Part shown: in pieces, positions 25,967-33,887 of the stretch | Numbering within the stretch: position 1 is the first letter of the stretch | How the letters are laid out: each line of letters opens with the position of its first letter | Source of the DNA: Desulfobacteraceae bacterium | GTDB lineage: Bacteria > Desulfobacterota > Desulfobacteria > Desulfobacterales > Desulfosarcinaceae | Assembly (NCBI GenBank): GCA_003599575.1 | Contig: QZKV01000052.1 | Coordinates: forward strand, 1 to 34,629 | DNA length: 34,629 nucleotides | Direction of reading: 5' to 3' | Notes under the pieces: generated by a model | Seen by the model: the letters and a program-made list of their open reading frames with translations, nothing else | Database searches by the model: none | Told to the model about the DNA's origin: nothing | Program-made: the position numbers and the translations under genes

Positions 25967-27043
25967 TCACAACGACGACAGGGTTGTTTGCACCAGGTCC
26001 ACTAACTCCTCGGGCGTGGGCACATCACCGCCGCATTTTCCGTACCACGTCACCGGCCGGGTCCCGCGTACGCTGCGCTCCACATCTTCCACCATCTGTC
26101 CCATGCTCATCTCGATGCACAGAACGGCGCGGCAGCTTTCTTTCCGGGCGGCCTGCAGCACGGCCGACTCTGGATAGGGAAAAAGAGTTTGCGGCCTGAT
26201 CAGCCCCACCTCGATGCCTTGTTCCCTAAGCATGGAAATGGCGGTTTTGCACACGCGGCTCATGGTGCCGTAGGATACCATCAAAATGCTGTAATCGCCG
26301 TCCGTGTGGTAAGCCTCATAACGCACATCTTCTTTTTTCATGCGTTCGTATTTGGCGCGCAGGATCAAATTGTTGTTGTTCAGCAACTCGGGATCCAGGT
26401 ACAGTGATCGAACCAAGTTGCGGGTGCCGCTCTTGCGCTGGTCCATGCCGTTGGTGGCCCAACCATCCTTGTTGCTGGGTTCGCTTTTCAGGTGATCGGG
26501 GAATTCGACCGGCTCCATCATCTGCCCGATCAGTCCATCTCCCAGAATCATCACCGGATTGCGGTATTTTTCCGCCAGCGCGAAGGCGCTCATGACCATC
26601 TCGGCGGCTTCCTGCACACTGGCCGGGGCCATGACCAACATGCGGCAGTCGCCGTGCCCTATTCCCTTGGTGGCCTGCAGGTAATCGGCCTGTGAAGGTA
26701 AAATGCCGCCCAATCCGGGGCCGCCGCGCATGATGTTGACAAAAACGGCCGGCAATTGCGCGCCGCACATATAGCTGATGCCTTCGCTCATCAGGCTGAT
26801 GCCCGGGCTGGAAGAGGTGGTAAAGACGCGCGCACCCGCGCCCGCCGCCCCGAAAACCATGTACGAAACCGCCACTTCGCTCTCGCCCTGCAAAAAAACA
26901 CCGTTGACCTCAGGCATGCGCCAGGAAAGGTATTCGGCCACTTCGGATTGCGGCGTGATTGGATAAGCAAAGTAGTTGAGGCATCCGGCCCGAATTGCGG
27001 CCTCGGCAATGGCTTCATTGCCTTTCATCAGAACTTTGGACAT
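25967..27043 (-). CDS. vorB: 2-oxoacid:ferredoxin oxidoreductase, alpha subunit (VorB-like)
   Basis: The 358-aa product has the alpha domain starting KGNEAIAEAAIRAGCLNYFAYPITPQSE. GVFLQGESEVAVSYMVFGAA, TTSSSPGISLMSEGISYM, MRGGPGLGGILPSQADYLQA and KGIGHGD follow. This wording is closest to subunits annotated as 3-methyl-2-oxobutanoate (2-ketoisovalerate) dehydrogenase VorB, which act on 2-oxoacids from Val, Leu and Ile. A 2-oxoglutarate or aryl-pyruvate specificity cannot be excluded. The C-terminal DYSILMVSYGTMSRV and LIRPQTLFPYPE form the transketolase-like C-terminal domain. GGGAG eight bases upstream supports the ATG. A 126-bp gap separates it from the ferredoxin gene. Confidence 0.9.
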   Translation of the reverse strand: MSKVLMKGNEAIAEAAIRAGCLNYFAYPITPQSEVAEYLSWRMPEVNGVFLQGESEVAVSYMVFGAAGAGARVFTTSSSPGISLMSEGISYMCGAQLPAVFVNIMRGGPGLGGILPSQADYLQATKGIGHGDCRMLVMAPASVQEAAEMVMSAFALAEKYRNPVMILGDGLIGQMMEPVEFPDHLKSEPSNKDGWATNGMDQRKSGTRNLVRSLYLDPELLNNNNLILRAKYERMKKEDVRYEAYHTDGDYSILMVSYGTMSRVCKTAISMLREQGIEVGLIRPQTLFPYPESAVLQAARKESCRAVLCIEMSMGQMVEDVERSVRGTRPVTWYGKCGGDVPTPEELVDLVQTTLSSL

Positions 27044-27169
27044 CTTTTCGCTCCCTTGGGGTCACCGCGCGACGTCCGCCGGACAGAGGCGCATGTTGAG
27101 TCAATCAGACGTTGCCGTTGGATGGTCCTTTTCAATTGCCGTGGGTATTGTATATACCCCTCAATGGCA

Positions 27170-27421
27170 TCATTTTGCACGATCGTTTTCTGCGGCGCAC
27201 TGACATGGGTCCGCAATTTCGGTGATCGTGATGGCCGCATCGGGACACATGGTGCAGCAGACGGCACATAGCACGCATAATTCCGGCCTGCCCTGGTAGG
27301 CTGGAAAATAGCCTGAATTGTTCAGTTGGGCCGAAATCGCCAGCACTTTCTTGGGGCACACCATCACACACAAGCCGCATCCTTTGCATCGATCTGCATC
27401 AATTTGATAGCAATGGGGCAT
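27170..27421 (-). CDS. 2-oxoacid oxidoreductase delta subunit, 2x[4Fe-4S] ferredoxin
   Basis: This 83-aa protein has two ferredoxin motifs, CKGCGLCVMVCP and CVLCAVCCTMCP, enough for two [4Fe-4S] clusters; the second has an extra Cys. It is the electron-transfer (delta) subunit of the 2-oxoacid oxidoreductase encoded behind it. AAGGAG eight bases before the ATG marks the start. It begins 13 bp after the stop of the P-loop NTPase gene, so these two are tightly linked. The short tail DPCQCAAENDRAK is not part of the fold. Confidence 0.92.
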   Translation of the reverse strand: MPHCYQIDADRCKGCGLCVMVCPKKVLAISAQLNNSGYFPAYQGRPELCVLCAVCCTMCPDAAITITEIADPCQCAAENDRAK

Positions 27422-27434
27422 GCCTTGTTTCTCC

Positions 27435-28151
27435 TTATTCGACCGGATGCAGCGCCGCCGGTTTGCGCCAGGGCGGCACCAGCTGCCTCCGGATGGTTAA
27501 CAGCGGACAGGTAATGGGTAAAGATGCGGCCTGGTGCGCCAACGACTCCGCCACGGTCATGCATACCAAAGGCAGGCCGCTGGTTTCAGCCAGAGCGCGC
27601 ATCAACAGATAGCCTTGATGGATGTGATCGGCCGTGCTCTCGTCCATCATATGGGCATTGCCGATCCATCCGGTCACCTTGAGGCGCGAGGCCGCTTCAA
27701 TCGATCTGCACATGGAAAGGCATTGCTCTACATCAGCCGTGTTGGGGCGGAAAGGGTTGACCACTTGCAGCATCTGCAAGGATGGATCAGCGGCCGCAAA
27801 TGCATCCCCCAGAGACGCCAGCACCGTGGCACCGACGGCATCGCCACCCGCATCGAGAAGGGCCAATTCCCCGGGTTGCCGAATCAGACCGGCCACCTGG
27901 GGCGCCAGAATCGGCAAGTCGGCCTGCAACCAATCTTCCGGCGGCAGGATGACATCAACTCCCAAGGCGCCGAGTGCGCGACGCGCCTCGCGGGTACGGA
28001 AATAGGGATTGACCAGATCGAGATCGGCCACACGCACCCGGCTGCCCTTAAGGCGCTGATCCGCAGCCAGATTGATGGTGACTTCTGTTTTGCCGCTGCC
28101 GTAGTTGCCGACAATGATGACCACTCCGCGCAAGCGGATTTCTGCAGGCAT
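27435..28151 (-). CDS. SIMIBI-class P-loop NTPase of unknown function
   Basis: This 238-aa cytoplasmic protein has a Walker A GNYGSGKTE near residues 14-22, a following DLDLVNPYFRTREARRALGA (a switch I-like region) and a Walker B-like LALLDAGGDAVGA. These features place it among the SIMIBI/CobQ-MinD-like P-loop NTPases. I do not recognise a named family. It is the first gene of the 2-oxoacid oxidoreductase operon, 13 bp before the ferredoxin gene, with a perfect TTGACA promoter element upstream. That position suggests a role in assembly, cofactor insertion or control of the complex (inference). The ATG at 28151 follows GGGGGAAT; the open frame continues to 28277 without support. Confidence 0.8.
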   Translation of the reverse strand: MPAEIRLRGVVIIVGNYGSGKTEVTINLAADQRLKGSRVRVADLDLVNPYFRTREARRALGALGVDVILPPEDWLQADLPILAPQVAGLIRQPGELALLDAGGDAVGATVLASLGDAFAAADPSLQMLQVVNPFRPNTADVEQCLSMCRSIEAASRLKVTGWIGNAHMMDESTADHIHQGYLLMRALAETSGLPLVCMTVAESLAHQAASLPITCPLLTIRRQLVPPWRKPAALHPVE

Positions 28152-28232
28152 TCTCGAATTCCCCCCGCATCCGCCCGGGCGCTTCAATGGCCGTACCCAT
28201 CGGCGTCTGCTCGGGCCCCTGACGAATCTTTT

Positions 28233-28261
28233 TATGTATTGGGTTCGCCAAAGTGTGTCAA
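28233..28261 (-). promoter_or_regulatory. Candidate sigma70 promoter of the oxidoreductase operon
   Basis: On the minus strand a perfect -35 TTGACA (28256-28261) is followed after exactly 17 bp by TACATA (28233-28238), a weak -10. Transcription would start near 28226 and leave a leader of about 75 nt before the P-loop NTPase gene. The -10 mismatch lowers certainty. Confidence 0.5.
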
Positions 28262-28369
28262 GCTGTTTCAGCGCCAAAAAGGACGATGGTTGGGGTTTAC
28301 TTTCGCAAGGCGTTCAACTATTCTGGAGCGAATTTTCGCCAGTGCTTTCATAAAATGACGGGAACACGC

Positions 28370-29545
28370 ATGAACGCCGTAACCTTGGGTCTCGAACAAC
28401 TGGTGATCTCTCCGCCGGCGCATCTTCGCGGCCGGCGGATAGGTCTGTTGTGCAATTCGGCTTCCTTGGACAAACACCTGAATCATGCCCGGCAATTGCT
28501 GGCCGGCTGTTTCGGCGCGAAATTGACCAGTTTGTTTTCTCCCCAGCACGGCCTGTTTGCTGAAAAGCAGGACAACATGATCGAATCGGGCAACCGCCGC
28601 GACCCGCTGCTCCAGATCCCGGTATTCAGTTTGTACAGCCGGACGCGCAGGCCGACCCGCGACATGTTCGAACCCATCGATATCTTGATGGTGGATCTTC
28701 AAGATGTGGGAACACGTGTATATACATTTGTTTATACACTTTCGTACTGCATGGAAGCGGCCAAAAGCCTGGGCAAGAAAATCATTGTGCTGGACCGTCC
28801 CAACCCCATCGGCGGCACCTTGGTGGAAGGCAACTGCCTGGATGCGGCATGGAGCTCATTTGTAGGGCGCTATCCGCTTCCCATGCGCCATGGCATGACC
28901 ATCGGCGAATTGGCCTTGATGTTCAACACGGAATTTGGCATCGGCTGCGATCTGGAAGTGATCCCGATGGGCGGCTGGCGGCGGGATATGCAGTTCCACC
29001 AGACCGGCTTGCCGTGGGTCGCCCCCTCCCCCAACCTGCCCGCGCCTGTCTCGGCCCTGGTATATCCCGGGCAAGTGATCTGGGAAGGCACCAATGTTTC
29101 CGAGGGCCGCGGCACCACGCAACCATTTGAATTGTTCGGCGCACCCTTCATCGATCCGGATAGAATTCTGAAGGTTCTGGGAGGTCGCCATCTGCCTGGC
29201 GCGACATTGCGCCCCATGGAGTTCGAGCCGACCTTCAACAAATGGCAGGGTCAGGTCTGCCGGGGTTTTCAACTCCATGTGACCGATCCTGAACAGTTTC
29301 GCCCCTACCACGCCAGCCTCTGCCTGCTCCGAACCATCCTGGGCTGCCACGGGGACTCCTTTCAGTGGAAACAACCGCCGTATGAATACGAATACGAGCG
29401 CCTGCCCATCGATCTTATCCTGGGCGACCAGCAGATCCGCTTGCGCCTGGAAGCATCGGAACCGCTTGACGCCATCGAGGCCTCCTGGCAGGAGAACCTC
29501 GCTGCCTATGACGACATGCGGCGGAGATACTACCTATATAAATAG
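28370..29545 (+). CDS. DUF1343/NamZ-like protein (putative exo-beta-N-acetylmuramidase family)
   Basis: The 391-aa product matches the DUF1343 family, whose characterised member is Bacillus NamZ, releasing terminal MurNAc from peptidoglycan fragments. Landmarks are GRRIGLLCNSASLD, LTSLFSPQHGLFAE, DILMVDLQDVGTRVYTFVYTL, VLDRPNPIGGTLVEGN, MRHGMTIGELALMFN, WVAPSPNLP and YPGQVIWEGTNVSEGRGTT. Unlike secreted NamZ, no signal peptide is visible, so a cytoplasmic role in muropeptide turnover is more likely. The ATG at 28370 has GGGA upstream at a usable distance; an in-frame ATG at 28355 is possible. The gene diverges from the oxidoreductase operon and precedes the RNase H gene by 78 bp. Confidence 0.87.
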   Translation: MNAVTLGLEQLVISPPAHLRGRRIGLLCNSASLDKHLNHARQLLAGCFGAKLTSLFSPQHGLFAEKQDNMIESGNRRDPLLQIPVFSLYSRTRRPTRDMFEPIDILMVDLQDVGTRVYTFVYTLSYCMEAAKSLGKKIIVLDRPNPIGGTLVEGNCLDAAWSSFVGRYPLPMRHGMTIGELALMFNTEFGIGCDLEVIPMGGWRRDMQFHQTGLPWVAPSPNLPAPVSALVYPGQVIWEGTNVSEGRGTTQPFELFGAPFIDPDRILKVLGGRHLPGATLRPMEFEPTFNKWQGQVCRGFQLHVTDPEQFRPYHASLCLLRTILGCHGDSFQWKQPPYEYEYERLPIDLILGDQQIRLRLEASEPLDAIEASWQENLAAYDDMRRRYYLYK

Positions 29546-29623
29546 CCCTTGGGTCGAGTCGCTGCATGGTCGATGGTCGATAGTTGAACCAGACCGTGAC
29601 GCGGATCAGATTTCGAAGCATCA

Positions 29624-30355
29624 ATGATTTTACCAAACAGAGGTTCTGCTTTGATTCCTAAAGATCATCCTCACTGGAAACGCATGCGGTTCAAAGAAAA
29701 TAAGGTGTGGATGGCAGTGGATGCCGGCCAAAGACCCTTGCTTGAAAATGGAAAGGCGCTGATTAAGTACCAGTTGGACCAGCCCCACGAATACTGGATC
29801 GCACCTTCTAAAATCCTGCCTTTGGATGCGGACGGCGCACCGCCCTCCCCAAAATCGCCGCGGGCCCCAAGAAACTCAGCCCCGCAGCAGCCTGTCATGG
29901 ATATCGAAGCCGTTTCGCCCGAGGCATGCGCAAACGCCATCTGCGTTTACACCGATGGCGCCTGTTCCGGCAACCCCGGACCGGCCGGCATCGGCATTGT
30001 GCTGCGCTACCGGGGAAAATCCAAGGAAATATCGCGCTATCTGGGGCAGGCCACCAACAATATCGCGGAACTGGAAGCCATCCGGATCGGCTTGCTGGCG
30101 GTTAAAAATCGCGACCTGCCTGTCCTGCTTTTTACCGACAGCAGCTATGCCATAGGTTTGTTGACCCGAGGCTGGAAGGCAAGGCTGAACACGGCTCTGG
30201 TTGAAGAGATCAGAAGGCTCGCCGGGGCCTTCAAACAATTGCGCTTTATCAAGGTAAAAGGGCATGCCGGACACCCGGACAATGAACGCGCCGACCGGCT
30301 GGCGGTCCAGGCGATTCAGGCTCGCACGACAGAAGCGCAGAAGGGTCAAGGATAA
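29624..30355 (+). CDS. Ribonuclease H family protein with extra N-terminal domain
   Basis: In this 243-aa product, residues about 107-235 form an RNase HI domain. VYTDGACSGNPGPAGIG contains the first catalytic Asp, NIAELEAI the Glu, LFTDSSYA the second Asp, and VKGHAGHPDNERAD the late His/Asp. It would cut RNA in RNA-DNA hybrids. The first ~70 residues (HWKRMRFKENKVWMAVDAG, then ALIKYQLDQPHEYWIAPSKI) are not the usual eukaryote-like hybrid-binding domain. They look like a small conserved beta domain joined to the catalytic part by a Pro/Ser-rich linker. The ATG at 29624 has no strong Shine-Dalgarno, so the start is tentative. It converges with the small membrane protein gene. Confidence 0.88.
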   Translation: MILPNRGSALIPKDHPHWKRMRFKENKVWMAVDAGQRPLLENGKALIKYQLDQPHEYWIAPSKILPLDADGAPPSPKSPRAPRNSAPQQPVMDIEAVSPEACANAICVYTDGACSGNPGPAGIGIVLRYRGKSKEISRYLGQATNNIAELEAIRIGLLAVKNRDLPVLLFTDSSYAIGLLTRGWKARLNTALVEEIRRLAGAFKQLRFIKVKGHAGHPDNERADRLAVQAIQARTTEAQKGQG

Positions 30356-30394
30356 AAAAAACCCCTCGGCCCGGGCTTCAGGCGGAAGGGGTTT
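30354..30394 (-). terminator. Intrinsic terminator between convergent rnh and membrane-protein genes
   Basis: AAACCCCT (30359-30366) pairs with AGGGGTTT (30387-30394); the stem continues inward with GCC/GGC pairs. Read on the minus strand the hairpin is followed by eight T residues, which makes it a strong terminator for the small membrane protein gene. On the plus strand the tail (GGATCG) is not T-rich, so termination of the RNase H gene would be weaker. It begins within the RNase H stop codon. Confidence 0.85.
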
Positions 30395-30416
30395 GGATCG
30401 ATTTGTAGGGCTGGAT

Positions 30417-30698
30417 CTAGCTGGTTTTTTCTGATTTCAGAGTTTCGATCTCTTTTTTCAGCTCATCGATTTCCTGCTTATATTTTCCCGTGCTTTCAAT
30501 GCCTTCCGTGGGCTCCACTTCCTCTTTTTTCCAGGAATCCTTCAGCTCGTCAAACCCCAGGTAAATGGCAAGACCGCCGCCGAGCAGCAGCATAATGGGG
30601 ATGGCACCCGCCAAGAGTTGAAGAAATGGCCTGAACCACACGGTCAAACCGATGAGTCCGAGCACTGCTGCAATTGCGCCGCCGATTAACGTCTTCAT
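30417..30698 (-). CDS. Small two-helix membrane protein of unknown function (93 aa)
   Basis: The ATG at 30698 is preceded by AGGAGG with a ten-base gap. The 93-aa product has two hydrophobic helices (about residues 4-22, LIGGAIAAVLGLIGLTVWF, and 28-47, LLAGAIPIMLLLGGGLAIYL), then a charged tail. The last ~25 residues (KYKQEIDELKKEIETLKSEKT) have heptad spacing typical of a coiled coil. It would sit in the inner membrane with a cytoplasmic or periplasmic coiled-coil tail. I do not recognise the family. It is a single-gene unit with its own terminator. Confidence 0.8.
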   Translation of the reverse strand: MKTLIGGAIAAVLGLIGLTVWFRPFLQLLAGAIPIMLLLGGGLAIYLGFDELKDSWKKEEVEPTEGIESTGKYKQEIDELKKEIETLKSEKTS

Positions 30699-31250
30699 AA
30701 AGCATCAACCTCCTTTAAATAAGCCTGTAAGTAACTATTGATACCTTTAACAAATAAAAGTAAGGACCATTTCAAGGAAACCGCCCTGCTTGGTTCAATG
30801 CGGATCGTTCACTCAAGTCGCAGGGCCGACCGCCGCAGACATGTTTTCTCAGGCAAGGCTTACATATCTTGAGGCGCAACGTCATCATCAATTCCGCCGG
30901 CGATTACAGCGGACAGGGCCCTTTCTTATCCGCCGGCCCACCCGCAATATCGGTGCTCAGTTAGCACAATGCCCTGAGTCGGTGCAAGTAAATTTTGCCG
31001 GGGTTTTGATGATTTCAGCTTGAAATTGCAGCATTTTAACCGGTTTCGCCGGAATCGTTTCGCCAGACATTAACCATCGGATGGACGATGTAAAGGAGTT
31101 CTGCTCAAGAAATCCGAAGTCGATCAGCCACCCTTCCGGCCGTAGACAACCGCTCTCAATACCATCCGTCCGATTGCAAATAACCCTCAATTCTGTTAGC
31201 TTGCGTTCCGTTTTGGACGCAGGCGCAAAACAGTGGAGGTAGTCAGGTTC
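30699..31250. other. Intergenic region before plsB
   Basis: About 550 bp lie between the divergent membrane-protein gene and plsB. Open frames of 77 codons (30790-31023, +) and 140 codons (30957-31379, -) show no motif, and the latter overlaps the plsB start, so I reject both. No tRNA, repeat or strong promoter pair is seen. GGAGG at 31235-31239 is the plsB ribosome-binding site. The region must contain promoters for both flanking genes and could hold a small RNA or a decayed gene. Confidence 0.45.
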
Positions 31251-33887
31251 ATGGAGTTTCCTGAAAACGGTACCATGCGCTCTTGGCGCAGCAGATGGCA
31301 TAAATGGATCATGCGGTTGCTCAAGGAAACCCACAACCATTTTTTGTTCCATTTGCCCCCCCGTAAAGGCCTGACGCATTGGCTGCGTACGCGGTTATTC
31401 AATGGAATCACCATTGATGAAGAGCATTTGGAAATTTTGCGGCGTCTGCCTTCCAATGCCATCCGGGTCTATACGATCAAACATAAAAGTTATTTTGAAC
31501 AGCTGTTTTATCACACCCGCTACCCTAAATTGAAGGTGCCTCCGCCCGAACTGGGCTTCGGGATGCGCCCATGGCTTTTGCAGCCGCTGGCGCGGATTTT
31601 GAGAAGTCTTCTGGCCCACCTGCACTGGCTGCTGAGCAGATATCAATGGCTCGATCCCTATAGCACCGGTTACTGGCATCAGGAGCTGCTCAACGGGCGC
31701 GCAGCGGTTTTGCCGCTGGTGGAGCGCCGCGGTTTTTACCGCCGGTTTGTAAAAGCCAAAACCGACCCGCTGCGTTTCCTCATCGATCTACAAAAAACAA
31801 CCGATCGACCCGTGTTCCTGATCCCGCATCTCATGTTTTTCAGCAAGCACCCCGAACCGGCCTACCTCCGCCTGCGGGACTTTTTTCTGGGTACCGAACA
31901 GAGACCGGGGCTGATCCGCCGCATGCTGATTCTTTTGCGCAGCCCGAGCAAAGTGTTTGTGGAAATTTCACAACCGCTCGATCTTCGTCAATTCATCGAA
32001 TCGGCCGCTCGTTCGGAGAACAACCCCGAGTACCAGGCATTGATGCTGCGGCGACAGCTGATCATGCAACATAACCGTCACCGGCAGAGCATTACAGGGC
32101 CTGTGATCAAATCGCATGAAGAATTTAAGGAAAGCATTTTATCCAATCAGCGCCTGCGGCAGTTCATGAACCAGTATTCGGAAAGCCGCAAACAATCCCT
32201 GCTTGAGGTTCGCAGGCAGTCCGATACCTATCTGAATGAAATCGCGGCCAAATACAACCATTTCTATGTCAGTTGGGCAGCCAGGGGGGTGGGGCGGTTG
32301 CTCAATACCATGTATGACGGGGTCGTAGTGGATCGAGAGGGGCTTCAGCGCGTCAAAGCAATGTCACGCAAAGGCCCGCTGATCCTGGTGCCTTGCCATA
32401 AAAGCCACATGGACTATATCATCCTTTCCACCGTGCTTTACAATCACAATATGCCCGCACCGCATATCGCCGCGGGCAAGAATCTTTCTTTCTGGCCATT
32501 GGGCCATTTTTTTCGTGCGGTGGGCGCCTTTTTCATCCGCCGCTCCTTCAGCGGTGCGGTGGTCTATTCCAAAGTCTTTGCCGAATACATCTTCAAGTTG
32601 CTGGAAGAAGGATTCAACATCGAGCTGTTCATCGAAGGCGGCCGCAGCCGCAGCGGAAAATTGCTGATGCCCAAACTCGGGCTGATCACGATGCTGCTCA
32701 ATGCCTATAAGGAAGGCGCCTGCGAAGACATGATTTTCGCGCCGGTTTTCATCGGCTACGACCAGGTCCTGGAGGAAACGGCCTATTTGCAGGAAGTGAT
32801 CGGAGGTCAAAAAGAGCCGGAAAATATTTCTCAGGTGATCCGGGCACGCCGCTACCTGAAGCGGCGCCATGGAAAAATTTACATCAATTTTCACACGCCG
32901 ATCTCGCTTACGGAACTGCTTCAGGAAAACAAATCTTCCCTCGAGCCCATGTCGGCCAAGGAGCAAAACGCCCTGTGCCGCAACCTGGGCTGGCGGGTTA
33001 TCAATGCCATCGACCAGGTCAGCGTGATCACCCCGCATGCGCTGGTGGCGTCGGCCGCGCTGAACTGCTCGTCATTGCGGTTTACTTCGCAAGAACTCAT
33101 GCAAATCGTGCAGAACTATCTTGCTTTCCTCAATTCGCAGCATGCCAGGCTGACCGACACATTGATGGTGGATCCGCTGCGTGCCTGCGAGCAGGCGCTG
33201 GAAAATTATGTCCAGCGTAAGATGATCGAACTGCCCGCCGGAGAAAGGCACCTGCCCGCCGATATGGCCCAGTACCTGTTGCCGCCTGGTCAACGCCTGA
33301 AACTTGAATACTACAAAAACAACTGCGTTGCTCATTTTGTGCCGGCCGCCTTCACCGCATCGGCCATTCTGGCAAAGGATGCCTTTCAATTTTCATCTGT
33401 GGACCTGCACGACTGTTATCGTCTTCTGCAGGACTTTTTCAAATACGAATTCGCCTTTGATCAGAGCAGCCCCCCCGAACGCCTGGTGCGCAAAAGCATC
33501 AAATCGTTTATTGACGATGCCGTTTTGATCCCGCACCCGACCCTGCCGGACACTTATCAGATCACCTCCGCCGGTTTTCGCAAAATGAAGCTGTTCGCCC
33601 GATTTCTGCTGACCTATCTGGAATCCTACTGGGTGGTCCTGCATTTTTTCAAGGAAACCCCCCGCTGCGAAACCGGCGTCAAGGATCGCATTAAAAAAAT
33701 CCAGGCCTTGGGAAGAAGCATGCTCAAGCAACACGAATTGACGCTCCCCGAGTCGCTTTCCAAAATCAACTATGACAACGGCATCAGCTTTTTCACCAGC
33801 CACGGGGTAAAAGGCGCCGAGAACAGCGAAGTCATCGAAGACTATGAACATAAAATCCGCAGCTTCATGAATATGATCAAACAATGA
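31251..33887 (+). CDS. plsB: Glycerol-3-phosphate 1-O-acyltransferase PlsB
   Basis: This 878-aa protein carries the glycerolipid acyltransferase blocks. They are HKSHMD with H383 and D388 (HX4D catalytic motif), FFRAVGAFFIRRSF (block II), FIEGGRSRSGK at residues 460-470 (block III) and FAPVFIGYDQVLEE (block IV). PlsB acylates sn-glycerol-3-phosphate at position 1, starting membrane phospholipid synthesis. The N-terminal ~330 residues and long C-terminal region match PlsB architecture rather than the small PlsY/PlsC type; E. coli PlsB is 807 aa, so this one is about 70 longer. The ATG at 31251 follows GGAGG by 11 nt; a GTG at 31233 is in frame but precedes that site. Its stop overlaps the next start (ATGA). 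Confidence 0.93.
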   Translation: MEFPENGTMRSWRSRWHKWIMRLLKETHNHFLFHLPPRKGLTHWLRTRLFNGITIDEEHLEILRRLPSNAIRVYTIKHKSYFEQLFYHTRYPKLKVPPPELGFGMRPWLLQPLARILRSLLAHLHWLLSRYQWLDPYSTGYWHQELLNGRAAVLPLVERRGFYRRFVKAKTDPLRFLIDLQKTTDRPVFLIPHLMFFSKHPEPAYLRLRDFFLGTEQRPGLIRRMLILLRSPSKVFVEISQPLDLRQFIESAARSENNPEYQALMLRRQLIMQHNRHRQSITGPVIKSHEEFKESILSNQRLRQFMNQYSESRKQSLLEVRRQSDTYLNEIAAKYNHFYVSWAARGVGRLLNTMYDGVVVDREGLQRVKAMSRKGPLILVPCHKSHMDYIILSTVLYNHNMPAPHIAAGKNLSFWPLGHFFRAVGAFFIRRSFSGAVVYSKVFAEYIFKLLEEGFNIELFIEGGRSRSGKLLMPKLGLITMLLNAYKEGACEDMIFAPVFIGYDQVLEETAYLQEVIGGQKEPENISQVIRARRYLKRRHGKIYINFHTPISLTELLQENKSSLEPMSAKEQNALCRNLGWRVINAIDQVSVITPHALVASAALNCSSLRFTSQELMQIVQNYLAFLNSQHARLTDTLMVDPLRACEQALENYVQRKMIELPAGERHLPADMAQYLLPPGQRLKLEYYKNNCVAHFVPAAFTASAILAKDAFQFSSVDLHDCYRLLQDFFKYEFAFDQSSPPERLVRKSIKSFIDDAVLIPHPTLPDTYQITSAGFRKMKLFARFLLTYLESYWVVLHFFKETPRCETGVKDRIKKIQALGRSMLKQHELTLPESLSKINYDNGISFFTSHGVKGAENSEVIEDYEHKIRSFMNMIKQ

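Noticed and set aside
28253..28369. Upstream extension of the DUF1343 frame
   Set aside because: It runs through the divergent promoter of the oxidoreductase operon and family similarity begins after 28370.
30957..31379. 140-codon minus-strand frame upstream of plsB
   Set aside because: It overlaps the plsB N-terminus, lacks a Shine-Dalgarno and has no recognisable features.
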